Source of the DNA: Marinosulfonomonas sp.
GTDB taxonomy: Bacteria > Pseudomonadota > Alphaproteobacteria > Rhodobacterales > Rhodobacteraceae
DNA: 20,023 nt
Reading direction: 5' to 3'
NCBI GenBank assembly: GCA_015494385.1
Contig: WGBJ01000208.1
Location: 1-20,023, forward strand
Part shown: piece after piece, positions 1-8,313 of the stretch
How positions within the stretch are numbered: position 1 is the first letter of the stretch
Layout: each line of letters begins with the position of its first letter
Made by a program: the position numbers and the translations under genes
The notes under the pieces: model-generated
The model's input: the letters and a program-made list of their open reading frames with translations, nothing else
What the model was told of the DNA's origin: nothing
Databases searched by the model: none

Positions 1-2
1 CG

Positions 3-377
3 GGCAACCAGCAGCTATACATCATGTCGGCAAACGGCGGCGAGGCCCGCCGCATCAGTTTTGGTAAAGGGCGTTACGGCACGCCGGTCTGGTCGCCGCG
101 CGGCGATCTGGTGGCCTTTACCAAACAGAACAAGGGCCGGTTCCATATCGGGGTGATGCGGCTGGATGGATCCGAGGAACGCCTTCTGACATCTTCGTTT
201 CTGGACGAAGGACCGACATGGTCGCCCAATGGCCGTGTGATCATGTTCATGCGGGAAACGGCTGGCGCTGGCGGGTCATCCTCGCTTTATTCCGTGGACA
301 TTAGCGGGCGTAACCTGAAGCGGGTGAAAACACCGGGCGGGGCATCGGATCCGGCGTGGTCACCGCTGTTGAAATAA
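3..377 (+). CDS. tolB: TolB, periplasmic beta-propeller of the Tol-Pal system (3' end only)
   Basis: The reading frame is already open at the left edge and ends with TAA at 375-377, so only about the last 124 residues are present. The fragment has repeated propeller-blade signatures of the TolB C-terminal domain: [12 protein letters not shown], then [12 protein letters not shown], then DPAWSPLL at the end. Each is a WSPxG-type beta-propeller (WD40-like/PD40) turn. In the family, TolB is an exported periplasmic protein that binds Pal and TolA and helps outer-membrane invagination at division. The pal and cpoB genes directly downstream support the call. The Met at 24 is internal to the protein and is not a start. 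The true start and signal peptide lie outside the window. Confidence 0.95.
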   Translation, partial: GNQQLYIMSANGGEARRISFGKGRYGTPVWSPRGDLVAFTKQNKGRFHIGVMRLDGSEERLLTSSFLDEGPTWSPNGRVIMFMRETAGAGGSSSLYSVDISGRNLKRVKTPGGASDPAWSPLLK

Positions 378-393
378 ACTGAAATACGCGGCG

Positions 394-422
394 TTTCCAA
401 ATCGGCGCCGTGATGATATAAA
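394..422 (+). promoter_or_regulatory. Candidate sigma-70-type promoter upstream of pal
   Basis: The 87-base tolB-pal gap contains TTTCCA (394-399) and TATAAA (417-422), separated by exactly 17 bases. Each matches 4 or 5 of 6 consensus positions. This could give pal and cpoB an internal promoter independent of the upstream tol genes. It is a by-eye match with no experimental support. Confidence 0.35.
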
Positions 423-464
423 CAAAGGCAATCGAGCCAACAAAAACGAAAGCGGGGACAACCC

Positions 465-977
465 ATGACACATCTTTACAAGGCAATATTCGTCGTTGCA
501 GCATTGGGCCTTTCGGCCTGTACCAATCCCGGGGCGCTGAATGGCGGCAACGGCACAGGCACTGGTGGTGCCGGAATGGGGCAAGGGGCAGGAACCGCGT
601 CCGACCCACATTCTGCGGCCTATTTCCAGCAAACCGTCGGGGACCGCGTGCTGTTTGCCGTTGATACCGCCACCCTGACACCCGAAGGCCGTGCCACCCT
701 GATGGGGCAGGCAAAATGGCTGATGGACAATCCCGAATATGCCGCCATCATCGAAGGCCACGCGGACGAGCAGGGCACGCGCGAATACAACCTTGGCCTG
801 GGTGCACGTCGCGCCAATGCGGTGTCGGAATTCCTGATCTCGCAAGGGGTTGCAGGCAGCCGGTTGCGCACGGTAACCTATGGCAAGGAACGCCCGATTG
901 CGGTTTGTTCCGAGGAAAGCTGCTATGCCCAGAACCGCCGCGCCGTTACGGTGATTTCGGCGGGCGCTGGCGCGTAA
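465..977 (+). CDS. pal: Pal, peptidoglycan-associated outer-membrane lipoprotein
   Basis: The 170-residue product begins with a lipoprotein signal peptide and lipobox LSAC, giving the lipidated Cys19. A Gly-rich flexible linker covers about residues 22-46. An OmpA-like peptidoglycan-binding domain covers about 53-166, with the diagnostic segment EGHADEQGT at 97-105 (Asp101) followed by the NLGLGARRA helix with its conserved Arg. Cys148 and Cys153 could form a disulfide in the periplasm. In the family, Pal anchors the outer membrane to peptidoglycan and binds TolB. The start is the ATG behind the purine-rich AGCGGGGA at 451-458. The gene sits between tolB and cpoB, the usual order. Confidence 0.97.
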   Translation: MTHLYKAIFVVAALGLSACTNPGALNGGNGTGTGGAGMGQGAGTASDPHSAAYFQQTVGDRVLFAVDTATLTPEGRATLMGQAKWLMDNPEYAAIIEGHADEQGTREYNLGLGARRANAVSEFLISQGVAGSRLRTVTYGKERPIAVCSEESCYAQNRRAVTVISAGAGA

Positions 978-992
978 ACCAAGGACGATTGA

Positions 993-1817
993 ATGAAACG
1001 GATACTCGCGCTTATTATCGGATTGTCGGTTCTGCCGGTGGCACCTGCCGCCGCGCAGGCCGATCCGCAAACTCTGGCAGACATCCGGCAGGAATTGTCG
1101 GTGCTTTATGTCGAGGTGCAGCGCCTGAAGCGCGAGTTGTCCACCACGGGGGCACCGGGCACCAGCGTTGGCGGCAACACACCGCTTGAACGGATTGACG
1201 CGATCGAGGCGGCTTTGCAAAAACTGACGGCAAAGTCCGAGCAGCTGGAAAACCGTATCAACCGCGTTGTGGCCGATGGCACCAACCAGATCGGTGATCT
1301 GGAGTTTCGCCTGTGCGAGCTGGAAACAGATTGCGATATTGCAAACCTGCCCAAAGGCACCACTTTGGGCGGCGTTGACGTGGGCACAGTGCCCGTTGTG
1401 ACCACCCCTGACACAGTTGACGACACCGAACTGGCCGTGGGCGAGCGGGCCGACTATGAGCGGGCGCAGGAGGCGCTCGCATCCGGTGACTTTCGCGGCG
1501 CCGCGACGCAGCTTGAGACCTTTACCCAGACCTACCCCGGTAGTCCGCTAAGCACGGATGTGCATTTCCTGCGCGGGCAGGCGTTTGAAAATCTGGGCGA
1601 AATGACCAAGGCTGCGCGGGCTTATCTCGAGGCATTTTCCGGTGCACCAAACGGCCCCAAAGCGCCCGAGGCGCTGTATAAGCTGGGCACGTCATTGGGC
1701 GCTATTGGCCAGCAGAAAGAGGCTTGCGTGACATTGGCCGAAGTCGAGGCACGCTTTCCCACAGCCCCCGCCGTGCAACAGGCCAACACCGCGATGCGCG
1801 ATCTGGGATGCAACTAG
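993..1817 (+). CDS. cpoB: CpoB (YbgF), Tol-Pal system periplasmic coordinator
   Basis: The 274-residue product starts with a Sec signal peptide, with likely cleavage after AAAQA near residue 23. A coiled-coil-prone stretch follows at about 28-110, rich in Leu, Glu, Lys and Arg heptads (VEVQRLKREL, LTAKSEQLENRI). The C-terminal half, from about residue 150, holds TPR-like repeats (YERAQEALASGDFRGAATQL and the following ones). This coiled coil plus TPR layout is that of CpoB/YbgF, which in characterised bacteria links Tol-Pal to septal peptidoglycan synthesis. The gap to pal is 15 bases and contains AAGGA at 981-985, so the two are probably cotranscribed. Two cysteines (about 108 and 114) lie at the end of the coil. 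The 3' end overlaps tilS by 10 bases. Confidence 0.93.
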   Translation: MKRILALIIGLSVLPVAPAAAQADPQTLADIRQELSVLYVEVQRLKRELSTTGAPGTSVGGNTPLERIDAIEAALQKLTAKSEQLENRINRVVADGTNQIGDLEFRLCELETDCDIANLPKGTTLGGVDVGTVPVVTTPDTVDDTELAVGERADYERAQEALASGDFRGAATQLETFTQTYPGSPLSTDVHFLRGQAFENLGEMTKAARAYLEAFSGAPNGPKAPEALYKLGTSLGAIGQQKEACVTLAEVEARFPTAPAVQQANTAMRDLGCN

Positions 1818-3067
1818 ACCCCCAAGACGAATTACTGCTTCATTTTGTCGGCAACAGCTTTGGCGCGAACCCGCCCAAGGCTATTGGCGTTGCCGTGTCC
1901 GGCGGCAGCGATTCAACCGCCCTTTTGCATCTGATGCACCAATGGGCCAGCGGGGCAGGGGTGACGTTACATGCGGTTACAGTTGACCACGGTTTGCGCG
2001 ATGCGGCGGCGGGTGAGGCAAAATCGGTGGCCCGCATGTGCGCCGGTCTGGGCATTGACCACAGCACGCTGCGCTGGACGGGTTGGGATGGCAAAGGCAA
2101 CCTTCAGGATCAGGCACGGCGCGCGCGTTACGGGTTGATGGCCGGTTGGGCGCAGGAACGCGGGATTAAAATGATCGCGCTTGGACATACGGTCGAGGAT
2201 CAGGCAGAAACCTTTTTGATGCGTCTGGCGCGCGGGTCGGGTGTGGACGGGTTGTCCGGCATGGCAACACGGCGCAAATCGGACGGGGTGACATGGGTGC
2301 GGCCGGTGTTGTTGCAAAGACGACAGGATTTGCGGGACTATTTGCAGCGGCATGGTATCGGCTGGATTGATGATCCCACGAACGAGGACGAACGGTTTGA
2401 TCGCGTGAAAATCCGCAAAGCGATGCAGGTGCTGGCCGATCTGGGGCTGGATGCGGAACGGCTGGCCGGAACGGCGCAGGATTTGCAGATTGCCCGTATC
2501 GCGCTGGAGCATCAGACCAAAGAGGCAGCGGAACGCATAGCCACGGTTGAAAACGGCGATGTTGTTCTGGATCGTTTGCAATACCGACGGCTTCCGACAG
2601 AAATCAGCGCCCGCTTGTTTTCCTATGCTCTGTGCTGGGTTTCTTCTGCCGAATATCGGCCCAGGCGGAGTGCTTTGATTGACGCTGAATGCTCTACCAA
2701 TATTGGTAAGGCATCCACCCTGCACGGCTGCCTGATCACCGCGAACAAGGATGAAATCCGCATCACCCGCGAACATCAGGCCGTCAAGGATACCGTTTGC
2801 CCGACCGATGCTGTCTGGGATAACCGCTGGCACCTTATTGGGCCGCATGAAACGGGGCTGGAGTTGCGGGCTTTGGGGGCCACCGGATTGGCCGAGTGTC
2901 CCGACTGGCGGGAAACGGGTATGCCGCGCACATCTTTGCTGGCGACCCCCGCAGTGTGGAGAAAGGACAGCCTTATTGCCGCACCTTTGGCCGGTTTGGG
3001 CAATGGATGGCTCACAAAACCGCTATTTGGGCTGGATCATTTCATTTCATCCATTATATCGCATTGA
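1808..3067 (+). CDS. tilS: TilS, tRNA(Ile)-lysidine synthetase
   Basis: The 419-residue enzyme modifies C34 of the CAU-anticodon tRNA-Ile to lysidine, using ATP and lysine, so that the tRNA reads AUA. The PP-loop SGGSDS is at residues 31-36. Other family signatures follow: [20 protein letters not shown], a short RPVLL segment, then [16 protein letters not shown]. The C-terminal third is less conserved, as is usual in the family. The reading frame is open upstream to 1724, but the ATG at 1808 is preferred: it places the PP-loop at the usual distance from the N terminus and overlaps the cpoB stop by 10 bases, which suggests translational coupling. ftsH follows 82 bases later. Confidence 0.93.
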   Translation: MQLDPQDELLLHFVGNSFGANPPKAIGVAVSGGSDSTALLHLMHQWASGAGVTLHAVTVDHGLRDAAAGEAKSVARMCAGLGIDHSTLRWTGWDGKGNLQDQARRARYGLMAGWAQERGIKMIALGHTVEDQAETFLMRLARGSGVDGLSGMATRRKSDGVTWVRPVLLQRRQDLRDYLQRHGIGWIDDPTNEDERFDRVKIRKAMQVLADLGLDAERLAGTAQDLQIARIALEHQTKEAAERIATVENGDVVLDRLQYRRLPTEISARLFSYALCWVSSAEYRPRRSALIDAECSTNIGKASTLHGCLITANKDEIRITREHQAVKDTVCPTDAVWDNRWHLIGPHETGLELRALGATGLAECPDWRETGMPRTSLLATPAVWRKDSLIAAPLAGLGNGWLTKPLFGLDHFISSIISH

Positions 3068-3093
3068 ACAAACCTGCCTAATCCCTATTTTAG
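3063..3093 (+). promoter_or_regulatory. Candidate heat-shock (RpoH/sigma-32-type) promoter for ftsH
   Basis: ATTG at 3063-3066 is followed after 17 bases by CCTATTTTAG at 3084-3093. From memory, the alphaproteobacterial sigma-32 consensus is CTTG, 17-18 bases, then CYTATNTNNG. The -10 element matches fully, the spacing fits, and the -35 has one mismatch. ftsH is a classic heat-shock target, which supports the reading. The -35 overlaps the tilS stop codon. Confidence 0.5.
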
Positions 3094-3136
3094 ACAAGTG
3101 GCCTTGGGAAAGAATCCTTTGTGTCAAAACCGGTTT

Positions 3137-3142
3137 AAGGAG
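3137..3142 (+). promoter_or_regulatory. Ribosome-binding site that decides the ftsH start
   Basis: AAGGAG at 3137-3142 lies one base before the ATG at 3144, which is too close for initiation there. It lies seven bases before the GTG at 3150, which is ideal. The site therefore favours the GTG start. Confidence 0.6.
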
Positions 3143-3149
3143 AATGCCT

Positions 3150-5066
3150 GTGGGCAACGCTAGAAATCTGGCTTTCTGGGTCGTGCTGTTTATGCTGATC
3201 CTCGCTTTGTTCAATCTGTTCAGCAATGGTGAAAGCGCCCTGAATTCCCGCCAAATGACCTATTCGGAATTTGTCCAGGCCGTGAATGACGGCACTGTGG
3301 ATTCTGTCACACTGGATGGCGAAAAGGTTCTGATCAAAGGCAAGGACGGGCAGGAATATGCCACGATCAAGCCGTCGGACGCCGAAGTCACCAAGATGCT
3401 GATCGAAAAAGGCGTCAAGGTGAACGCTGCGCCGCAGGAACAATCTGCGTTTGTCTCGCTGATTTCGCTGTTGTTGCCGGTGCTGCTGCTGATCGGTTTC
3501 TGGTTCTTTATGATGAACCGGATGCAGGGTGGCGGCAAAGGCGGGGCGATGGGCTTTGGTAAATCCAAGGCCAAGATGCTGACCGAACGCGAGGGTCGTG
3601 TGACCTTTGACGATGTGGCCGGTATTGACGAAGCCAAGGAAGAACTGGAAGAGATCGTCGAATTCCTGCGCAACCCGCAGAAATTTTCCCGTCTGGGCGG
3701 CAAGATCCCCAAGGGCGCGCTGCTGATCGGGCCTCCGGGCACGGGTAAAACCCTGCTGGCGCGGTCTGTCGCCGGCGAGGCGGGCGTGCCGTTCTTTACC
3801 ATTTCCGGTTCTGATTTTGTGGAAATGTTTGTCGGCGTTGGCGCCAGCCGCGTGCGCGACATGTTCGAGCAAGCCAAGAAAAACGCCCCCTGCATTGTGT
3901 TCATCGACGAGATCGACGCCGTGGGCCGTGCCCGTGGTGTTGGCATGGGCGGTGGCAATGACGAGCGCGAGCAGACATTGAACCAGTTGCTGGTGGAAAT
4001 GGACGGGTTCGAGGCCAACGAGGGTGTGATCATTCTGGCCGCAACCAACCGCGCCGATGTTCTGGACCCCGCCTTGCTGCGCCCGGGTCGTTTTGACCGT
4101 CAGGTTCAGGTGCCCAACCCCGACATCAAGGGCCGCGAAAAGATTTTGAACGTGCATGCCGCCAAGGTGCCTTTGGGACCGGATGTGGATCTGCGCATCA
4201 TCGCCCGCGGCACACCCGGTTTCTCCGGTGCCGACCTTGCCAATCTGGTGAACGAGGCCGCGCTGATGGCCGCCCGTATCGACCGCCGTTTCGTCACGAT
4301 GGAAGATTTCGAAAAAGCCAAAGACAAGGTAATGATGGGGGCCGAGCGCCGCTCGATGGTGCTGACCGACGAGCAAAAGGAAATGACCGCCTATCACGAA
4401 GCGGGGCACGCGATTGTCGGCATCAAACTGCCCAAATGCGATCCGGTCTATAAGGCCACGATCATTCCGCGCGGTGGCGCCTTGGGCATGGTGATGAGCC
4501 TGCCCGAGTTTGATCAGCTGAATTACTTCAAGGATCAGGTGGAGCAGAAAATTGCCATGGCGATGGCCGGCAAGGCCGCCGAAATCCTGAAATGGGGGCC
4601 AGATCATGTATCCAATGGCCCGTCGGGTGACATCCAGCAGGCTTCGGCCCTGGCCCGCGCCATGATCATGCGCTGGGGCATGTCCGACAAGGTGGGCAAC
4701 ATTGATTATCAGGCCGCGCACGAGGGCTATCAGGGCAATGGTGCCGGTGGTCTGTCGATTTCGGCGGCCACACAGGAATTGATCGAAACCGAAGTGAAGC
4801 GGGTGATCGATGAAGGCTATGAAACTGCCAGCAAGATCCTGAAAAAGCACAAGAAGGAATTTGAACGTCTGGCGCAGGGCCTGCTGGAATACGAAACCCT
4901 GACCGGCGAGGAAATCCAGCGTGTGATGAAGGGCGAGCCGCCGCAAGCCGATGATGATGATGCCGACAAAGGCAGCACATCCAGCGTTGTGGCTGTTCCC
5001 AAGACCAAGCCGAAGCCCAAACCCAAGTCCAAAGACGACGGGATGGAGCCGGAGCCTTCTGCCTAG
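3150..5066 (+). CDS. ftsH: FtsH, ATP-dependent membrane zinc metalloprotease
   Basis: The product is 638 residues from the GTG start, the usual FtsH length. The N-terminal membrane segment (about 7-25) is followed by a short periplasmic domain and a second membrane segment before residue 130. The AAA+ domain has Walker A GPPGTGKT at 194-201, Walker [12 protein letters not shown], and the second region of homology ending in [10 protein letters not shown] with arginine fingers. The protease domain carries the zinc motif HEAGH at 416-420. In the family it degrades misassembled membrane proteins and regulators such as RpoH. The last 40 residues are an Asp run followed by a Lys-Pro repeat tail (KPKPKPKSK), probably disordered. 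The frame is open far upstream (2751), but that part lies over tilS and is not used. The GTG start gives [10 protein letters not shown], which fits the family. Confidence 0.96.
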   Translation: MGNARNLAFWVVLFMLILALFNLFSNGESALNSRQMTYSEFVQAVNDGTVDSVTLDGEKVLIKGKDGQEYATIKPSDAEVTKMLIEKGVKVNAAPQEQSAFVSLISLLLPVLLLIGFWFFMMNRMQGGGKGGAMGFGKSKAKMLTEREGRVTFDDVAGIDEAKEELEEIVEFLRNPQKFSRLGGKIPKGALLIGPPGTGKTLLARSVAGEAGVPFFTISGSDFVEMFVGVGASRVRDMFEQAKKNAPCIVFIDEIDAVGRARGVGMGGGNDEREQTLNQLLVEMDGFEANEGVIILAATNRADVLDPALLRPGRFDRQVQVPNPDIKGREKILNVHAAKVPLGPDVDLRIIARGTPGFSGADLANLVNEAALMAARIDRRFVTMEDFEKAKDKVMMGAERRSMVLTDEQKEMTAYHEAGHAIVGIKLPKCDPVYKATIIPRGGALGMVMSLPEFDQLNYFKDQVEQKIAMAMAGKAAEILKWGPDHVSNGPSGDIQQASALARAMIMRWGMSDKVGNIDYQAAHEGYQGNGAGGLSISAATQELIETEVKRVIDEGYETASKILKKHKKEFERLAQGLLEYETLTGEEIQRVMKGEPPQADDDDADKGSTSSVVAVPKTKPKPKPKSKDDGMEPEPSA

Positions 5067-5093
5067 AAACGGGTGGCGCCAAAAGGAACAGAT

Positions 5094-5132
5094 AAAAACG
5101 CCGGTGGAAATTCTACCGGCGTTTTTGTTTTT
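5094..5132 (+). terminator. Rho-independent terminator after ftsH
   Basis: A perfect 12-base-pair stem (5094-5105 with 5115-5126) has a 9-base loop, and the T-rich stretch TTTTTGTTTTT starts at 5122. The A-run on the 5' side makes it partly symmetric. It lies 27 bases after the ftsH stop and only 13 bases before the next start codon. Confidence 0.9.
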
Positions 5133-5145
5133 GAGAGGAGGGGAT

Positions 5146-5745
5146 ATGCCCGCATTGAAGCCAACCGATTACAAAGGGCGGATTGTCTGGCTGGGGGTGA
5201 ATGCGAACCGCGTTGAAACCTTGCTGAGTGTTTCGGTGCCGGACATGGAACTGACCCTTGCCGGATGCGCGGGCGAAAGCCATGCGGGTCTGTCGCGCCC
5301 CTCTTGCGGCCGTGTGGCGGGCCAATACCCGCGTGGCACCGAAATCCGCAACACGCGCCAGCTCAGCATTATGTCTGCCGAAGAACTGGCGCAGATCGCG
5401 GTCAAAATGGGCATCGCTTCGGTCGATCCGGCATGGCTCGGGCTTTCGATGGTGGTCGAGGGGATTCCAGATTTCACCCTGATCCCTCCTTCGTCACGAT
5501 TACAGGCCGATGGCGGGGCGACATTGACGGTGGACATGGAAAACCGTCCCTGCAACCTGCCAGGCCCCGTGATCGACGCGGAATCACCCGGTATGGGGCG
5601 GGCCTTCAAACAGGCGGCCAAGGGGTTGCGCGGGGTCACAGCCTGGGTCGAACGCGCAGGAATATTGCGCGTCGGGGGTGAGATTATTCTACATATTCCG
5701 GACCAACCTGTCTGGCCGCATTTGGCCCGTGCGCGCCAACAATAA
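5146..5745 (+). CDS. MOSC-domain protein (molybdenum cofactor sulfurase C-terminal-like)
   Basis: The 199-residue product is essentially a stand-alone MOSC domain. It shows GESHAGLSRPSC at about 43-54, QYPRGTEIRNTRQLSI at about 60-75, PPSSRLQADGGATL at about 114-127, and the NRPC motif with the conserved Cys136, then GLRGVTAWVERAG and a closing LHIP strand. In the family, MOSC domains bind or transfer sulfur or metal-sulfur groups for molybdenum enzymes (Moco sulfurase, mARC, YiiM/YcbX). The substrate of this subgroup is not known to me. There is no signal peptide, so it is probably cytoplasmic. The ATG at 5146 has a strong GAGAGGAGGGG ribosome-binding site at 5133-5143. The longer upstream reading frame runs over the ftsH end and is rejected. 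Confidence 0.88.
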   Translation: MPALKPTDYKGRIVWLGVNANRVETLLSVSVPDMELTLAGCAGESHAGLSRPSCGRVAGQYPRGTEIRNTRQLSIMSAEELAQIAVKMGIASVDPAWLGLSMVVEGIPDFTLIPPSSRLQADGGATLTVDMENRPCNLPGPVIDAESPGMGRAFKQAAKGLRGVTAWVERAGILRVGGEIILHIPDQPVWPHLARARQQ

Positions 5746-5750
5746 CATGA

Positions 5751-5779
5751 TTTAAAACGACGAATCCGGCGCTGATAAT
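5751..5779 (+). promoter_or_regulatory. Candidate promoter for the fhs unit
   Basis: TTTAAA (5751-5756) and GATAAT (5774-5779) are separated by 17 bases, with 4/6 and 5/6 matches to the sigma-70 consensus. A transcript from it would carry a leader of roughly 75-80 bases before the fhs ATG. This is a by-eye match only. Confidence 0.35.
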
Positions 5780-5816
5780 GTCGGATTTACCCTGTTAGTC
5801 GGTCGCGACTCTTGTA

Positions 5817-5847
5817 AGGTCAGGGCAATGACCTGACGTGACTTGCC
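5817..5847 (+). promoter_or_regulatory. Potential H-type pseudoknot in the fhs leader
   Basis: Stem 1 pairs AGGTCA (5817-5822) with TGACCT (5829-5834), six base pairs. Five of the six loop bases, GGCAA (5824-5828), can pair with TTGCC (5843-5847), giving stem 2. The connecting loops are 1, 0 and 8 bases, which suits a compact H-type pseudoknot. It ends 16 bases before the fhs ATG and just before the GGGA ribosome-binding site (5851-5854). A separate small hairpin, AGTCG/CGACT with a 4-base loop, lies upstream at 5797-5810. An alternative pairing, GTCAGG (5819-5824) with CCTGAC (5832-5837), competes with stem 1. Function is inferred only. Confidence 0.35.
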
Positions 5848-5863
5848 AAAGGGACCACACAAG

Positions 5864-7540
5864 ATGAGCTTTAAAACCGACATTGAAATTGCCCGCGAAG
5901 CCAAGAAGAAACCGATTCAGGAAATCGGCGAGAAGCTGGGCATCCCGACGGAACATCTGCTGCCCTATGGTCACGACAAAGCCAAAGTCAGTCAGGAATT
6001 TATCGAAAGTGTTAAAAACAATCGCAAGGGCAAACTGATCCTTGTCACTGCGATCAACCCGACCCCTGCGGGCGAAGGCAAAACCACCACCACGGTGGGG
6101 CTGGTTGACGGGATGAACCGGCTTGGCAAAAAGGCCGCGATCTGTATTCGCGAGGCCTCCCTTGGCCCCTGTTTCGGCATGAAGGGCGGGGCCGCCGGTG
6201 GGGGCTATGCGCAAGTGGTGCCGATGGAGGAAATGAACCTGCATTTCACCGGCGATTTTCATGCGATCACATCGGCGCACAACCTGCTTAGCGCCATGAT
6301 CGACAACCACATCTACTGGGGCAACGAGCTGGGCATTGACGAGCGCCGCGTGACCTGGAAGCGGGTTCTGGATATGAACGACCGCGCCCTGCGTGACACG
6401 GTGACATCGCTTGGCGGTGTGGCCAACGGCTTTCCGCGCCAGACCGGGTTTGACATCACGGTTGCCTCCGAAGTGATGGCGATCCTGTGCCTGTCCAATA
6501 ATCTGGAAGATTTGCAGGAACGTCTGGGCAGTATCATCGTCGCCTACACCCGTAAACGCGAGCCGATCTATTGCCGCGACATCAAGGCCGATGGCGCCAT
6601 GACGGTGCTGTTGAAGGACGCGATGCAGCCTAATCTGGTGCAGACGCTGGAAAACAATCCGGCCTTTGTGCATGGCGGCCCCTTTGCCAACATCGCGCAT
6701 GGTTGTAACAGCGTGATCGCCACCAACACCGCCCTGCGGCTGGCCGATTATGTGGTGACCGAGGCCGGCTTTGGCGCCGATCTGGGCGCCGAAAAATTCA
6801 TGAACATCAAATGCCGCAAGGCGAACCTGTCGCCGGATGTGGTGGTGATTGTGGCCACGGTGCGGGCGATGAAAATGAACGGCGGCGTGGCCCGCAAGGA
6901 TCTGGGCGAGGAAAATGTTCAAGCCGTTATTGACGGCTGTCCGAACCTTGGCCGCCATATCGGCAACATGAAATCCTTTGGCGTGCCGGTGGTGGTGGCA
7001 ATCAACCACTTCGTCACCGATACCGATGCCGAGGTGCAGGCGGTGCAGGAATATGTGGCCTCGCAAGGCTCCGAAGCGATCCTGTCGCGCCACTGGGAAC
7101 TGGGTGGCGAAGGGGCTGAACATCTGGCCGAACGGGTAGTGGAAATTGCCGACAGCGGTATTTCGCAATTTGCCCCGCTTTATCGTGACGAATTGCCCTT
7201 GTTCGAGAAGATCGAACGCATCGCCCATTCGATTTACCGTGCCTCCGAAGTGATTGCCGACAAGAAGGTGCGCGACCAGCTGCGGGCCTGGGAAGAGGCG
7301 GGGTATGGCCATCTGCCGATCTGTATGGCCAAAACGCAGTATTCGTTTTCGACCGACCCGAACCTGCGCGGCGCCCCGACCGGCCACACCATCCCGATCC
7401 GCGAAGTCCGCCTGTCCGCAGGCGCCGGATTTATCGTCGTGGTCTGCGGTGACATCATGACCATGCCGGGCCTGCCCAGCCGCCCTGCGGCCGAGGGCAT
7501 CCACCTGAATGAAGAAGGCGAGGTTGAAGGGCTGTTTTAA
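5864..7540 (+). CDS. fhs: Formate-tetrahydrofolate ligase
   Basis: The 558-residue product has full family length. It makes 10-formyl-tetrahydrofolate from formate, THF and ATP in the cytoplasm. The nucleotide-binding loop TPAGEGKT is at residues 67-74, followed by the conserved [22 protein letters not shown] region (about 98-119), the [11 protein letters not shown] segment, and a C-terminal [18 protein letters not shown] signature. The ATG at 5864 gives [10 protein letters not shown], the usual N terminus. An earlier in-frame TTG at 5843 is possible but would lie inside the leader structure. GGGA at 5851-5854 is a plausible ribosome-binding site. It is followed after 3 bases by the exported-protein gene and then folD, so formate-derived one-carbon units can pass directly to FolD. 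Confidence 0.96.
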   Translation: MSFKTDIEIAREAKKKPIQEIGEKLGIPTEHLLPYGHDKAKVSQEFIESVKNNRKGKLILVTAINPTPAGEGKTTTTVGLVDGMNRLGKKAAICIREASLGPCFGMKGGAAGGGYAQVVPMEEMNLHFTGDFHAITSAHNLLSAMIDNHIYWGNELGIDERRVTWKRVLDMNDRALRDTVTSLGGVANGFPRQTGFDITVASEVMAILCLSNNLEDLQERLGSIIVAYTRKREPIYCRDIKADGAMTVLLKDAMQPNLVQTLENNPAFVHGGPFANIAHGCNSVIATNTALRLADYVVTEAGFGADLGAEKFMNIKCRKANLSPDVVVIVATVRAMKMNGGVARKDLGEENVQAVIDGCPNLGRHIGNMKSFGVPVVVAINHFVTDTDAEVQAVQEYVASQGSEAILSRHWELGGEGAEHLAERVVEIADSGISQFAPLYRDELPLFEKIERIAHSIYRASEVIADKKVRDQLRAWEEAGYGHLPICMAKTQYSFSTDPNLRGAPTGHTIPIREVRLSAGAGFIVVVCGDIMTMPGLPSRPAAEGIHLNEEGEVEGLF

Positions 7541-7543
7541 GCA

Positions 7544-8299
7544 ATGGGCCTGCTGGCGTTCAACTTGCGTATTTTGGCGTTTGTCCCCCTGCTGGTCGCC
7601 GCTTTGGCGACCGGACAGGGGCACACCCAAGGCCGGACTTATGCGACAAGTTTTGAAAGCGTCAGCGAATTTAGCCGCTTTTATATTGTGCCCCAGAATT
7701 ATATGGGCACCTCGTCGCATGACTTGTCTACCGAAGTGGTGCGGTCCGGCCGGTTTTCCCACAAGGCATGGATGACCGGCCCAAACCCTGCAAGCCGCTT
7801 TTGGCAAAACAACAATCATCGCGGGTATCCGACGATCCAGTTGTATAAATTGCCCAAAGGCGCGTTCAGAACACCGGTAAAGGTGGTGTTCTGGGTTTGG
7901 CTGGATATGGATCTGGACAAAGGCGAATGGTTTAGCTTTGCCACTCTGGATCACACAACATCAAACCGTTGGGATCCGGTTCTGGTAAATCTCAGCGATG
8001 AGGGGTTTGTGCATCTGATGCATATCCCCGTTAACGGGGACAGCAACAGGACATTCCAGACCGACACAATCAAATTCCCGATGCGGCAATGGGTGGAACT
8101 GACTGTAGTGCTGCATTTTGATGCAAAAAACGGATATGCGCGGGTTTTCCAAAATGGCGAACTGGTTTCAAGCGGGCCGGTGCGGCGCGGGGACGGCTGG
8201 TTAACGCAGGCGCATTTCGGACTGTATGCCCCGCCTTCGATGACCGAAGGTGTGGTTTTCAACGATGATCTGGTTATAACCGAGATCAGTGGCAATTAA
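7544..8299 (+). CDS. Predicted exported protein, concanavalin-A-like beta-sandwich (function unknown)
   Basis: I do not recognise a named family. The 251-residue product begins with a Sec-type signal peptide (hydrophobic core about 9-22, likely cleavage near residue 22-24). The rest is rich in aromatic and alternating beta-strand patterns. The end, about 180-250, reads like a concanavalin-A/LamG or polysaccharide-lyase-like jelly roll: a WVELTVVLHFD strand, a GYARVFQNGELV hairpin, then HFGLYAPP and a closing FNDDLVITE strand. The ARVFQNGELV hairpin resembles the 'V.vw.NG..v' turn of secreted polysaccharide lyases, but I cannot identify catalytic residues. The gene lies 3 bases after fhs and 14 before folD in the same direction. 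The ribosome-binding site is weak (AAGG about 14 bases upstream), suggesting coupling to fhs. Confidence 0.75.
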   Translation: MGLLAFNLRILAFVPLLVAALATGQGHTQGRTYATSFESVSEFSRFYIVPQNYMGTSSHDLSTEVVRSGRFSHKAWMTGPNPASRFWQNNNHRGYPTIQLYKLPKGAFRTPVKVVFWVWLDMDLDKGEWFSFATLDHTTSNRWDPVLVNLSDEGFVHLMHIPVNGDSNRTFQTDTIKFPMRQWVELTVVLHFDAKNGYARVFQNGELVSSGPVRRGDGWLTQAHFGLYAPPSMTEGVVFNDDLVITEISGN

Positions 8300-8313
8300 G
8301 GATAGGGTGAAGC

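Noticed and set aside
1724..1807. Upstream N-terminal extension of TilS within cpoB
   Set aside because: The extra 28 residues are basic and unlike the family. The ATG at 1808 gives the normal distance to the PP-loop.
3135..4946. 603-codon minus-strand open frame opposite ftsH
   Set aside because: It is an antisense shadow with unusual His/Gln-rich composition and no motifs; ftsH is unambiguous on the other strand.
5763..5787. AATCCG/CGGATT inverted repeat as a terminator for the MOSC gene
   Set aside because: The stem is only 6 base pairs with a 13-base loop and no T-tract, and it overlaps the fhs promoter candidate.
5786..5863. Known tetrahydrofolate riboswitch upstream of fhs
   Set aside because: I could not match the leader to either THF riboswitch class that I remember; it is reported only as an unassigned pseudoknot candidate.
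5795..7954. 719-codon open frame on the minus strand, antisense to fhs
   Set aside because: The composition is very rich in His, Gly and Arg with no domain pattern, and it lies exactly opposite a clear fhs gene. It is a shadow of codon bias.
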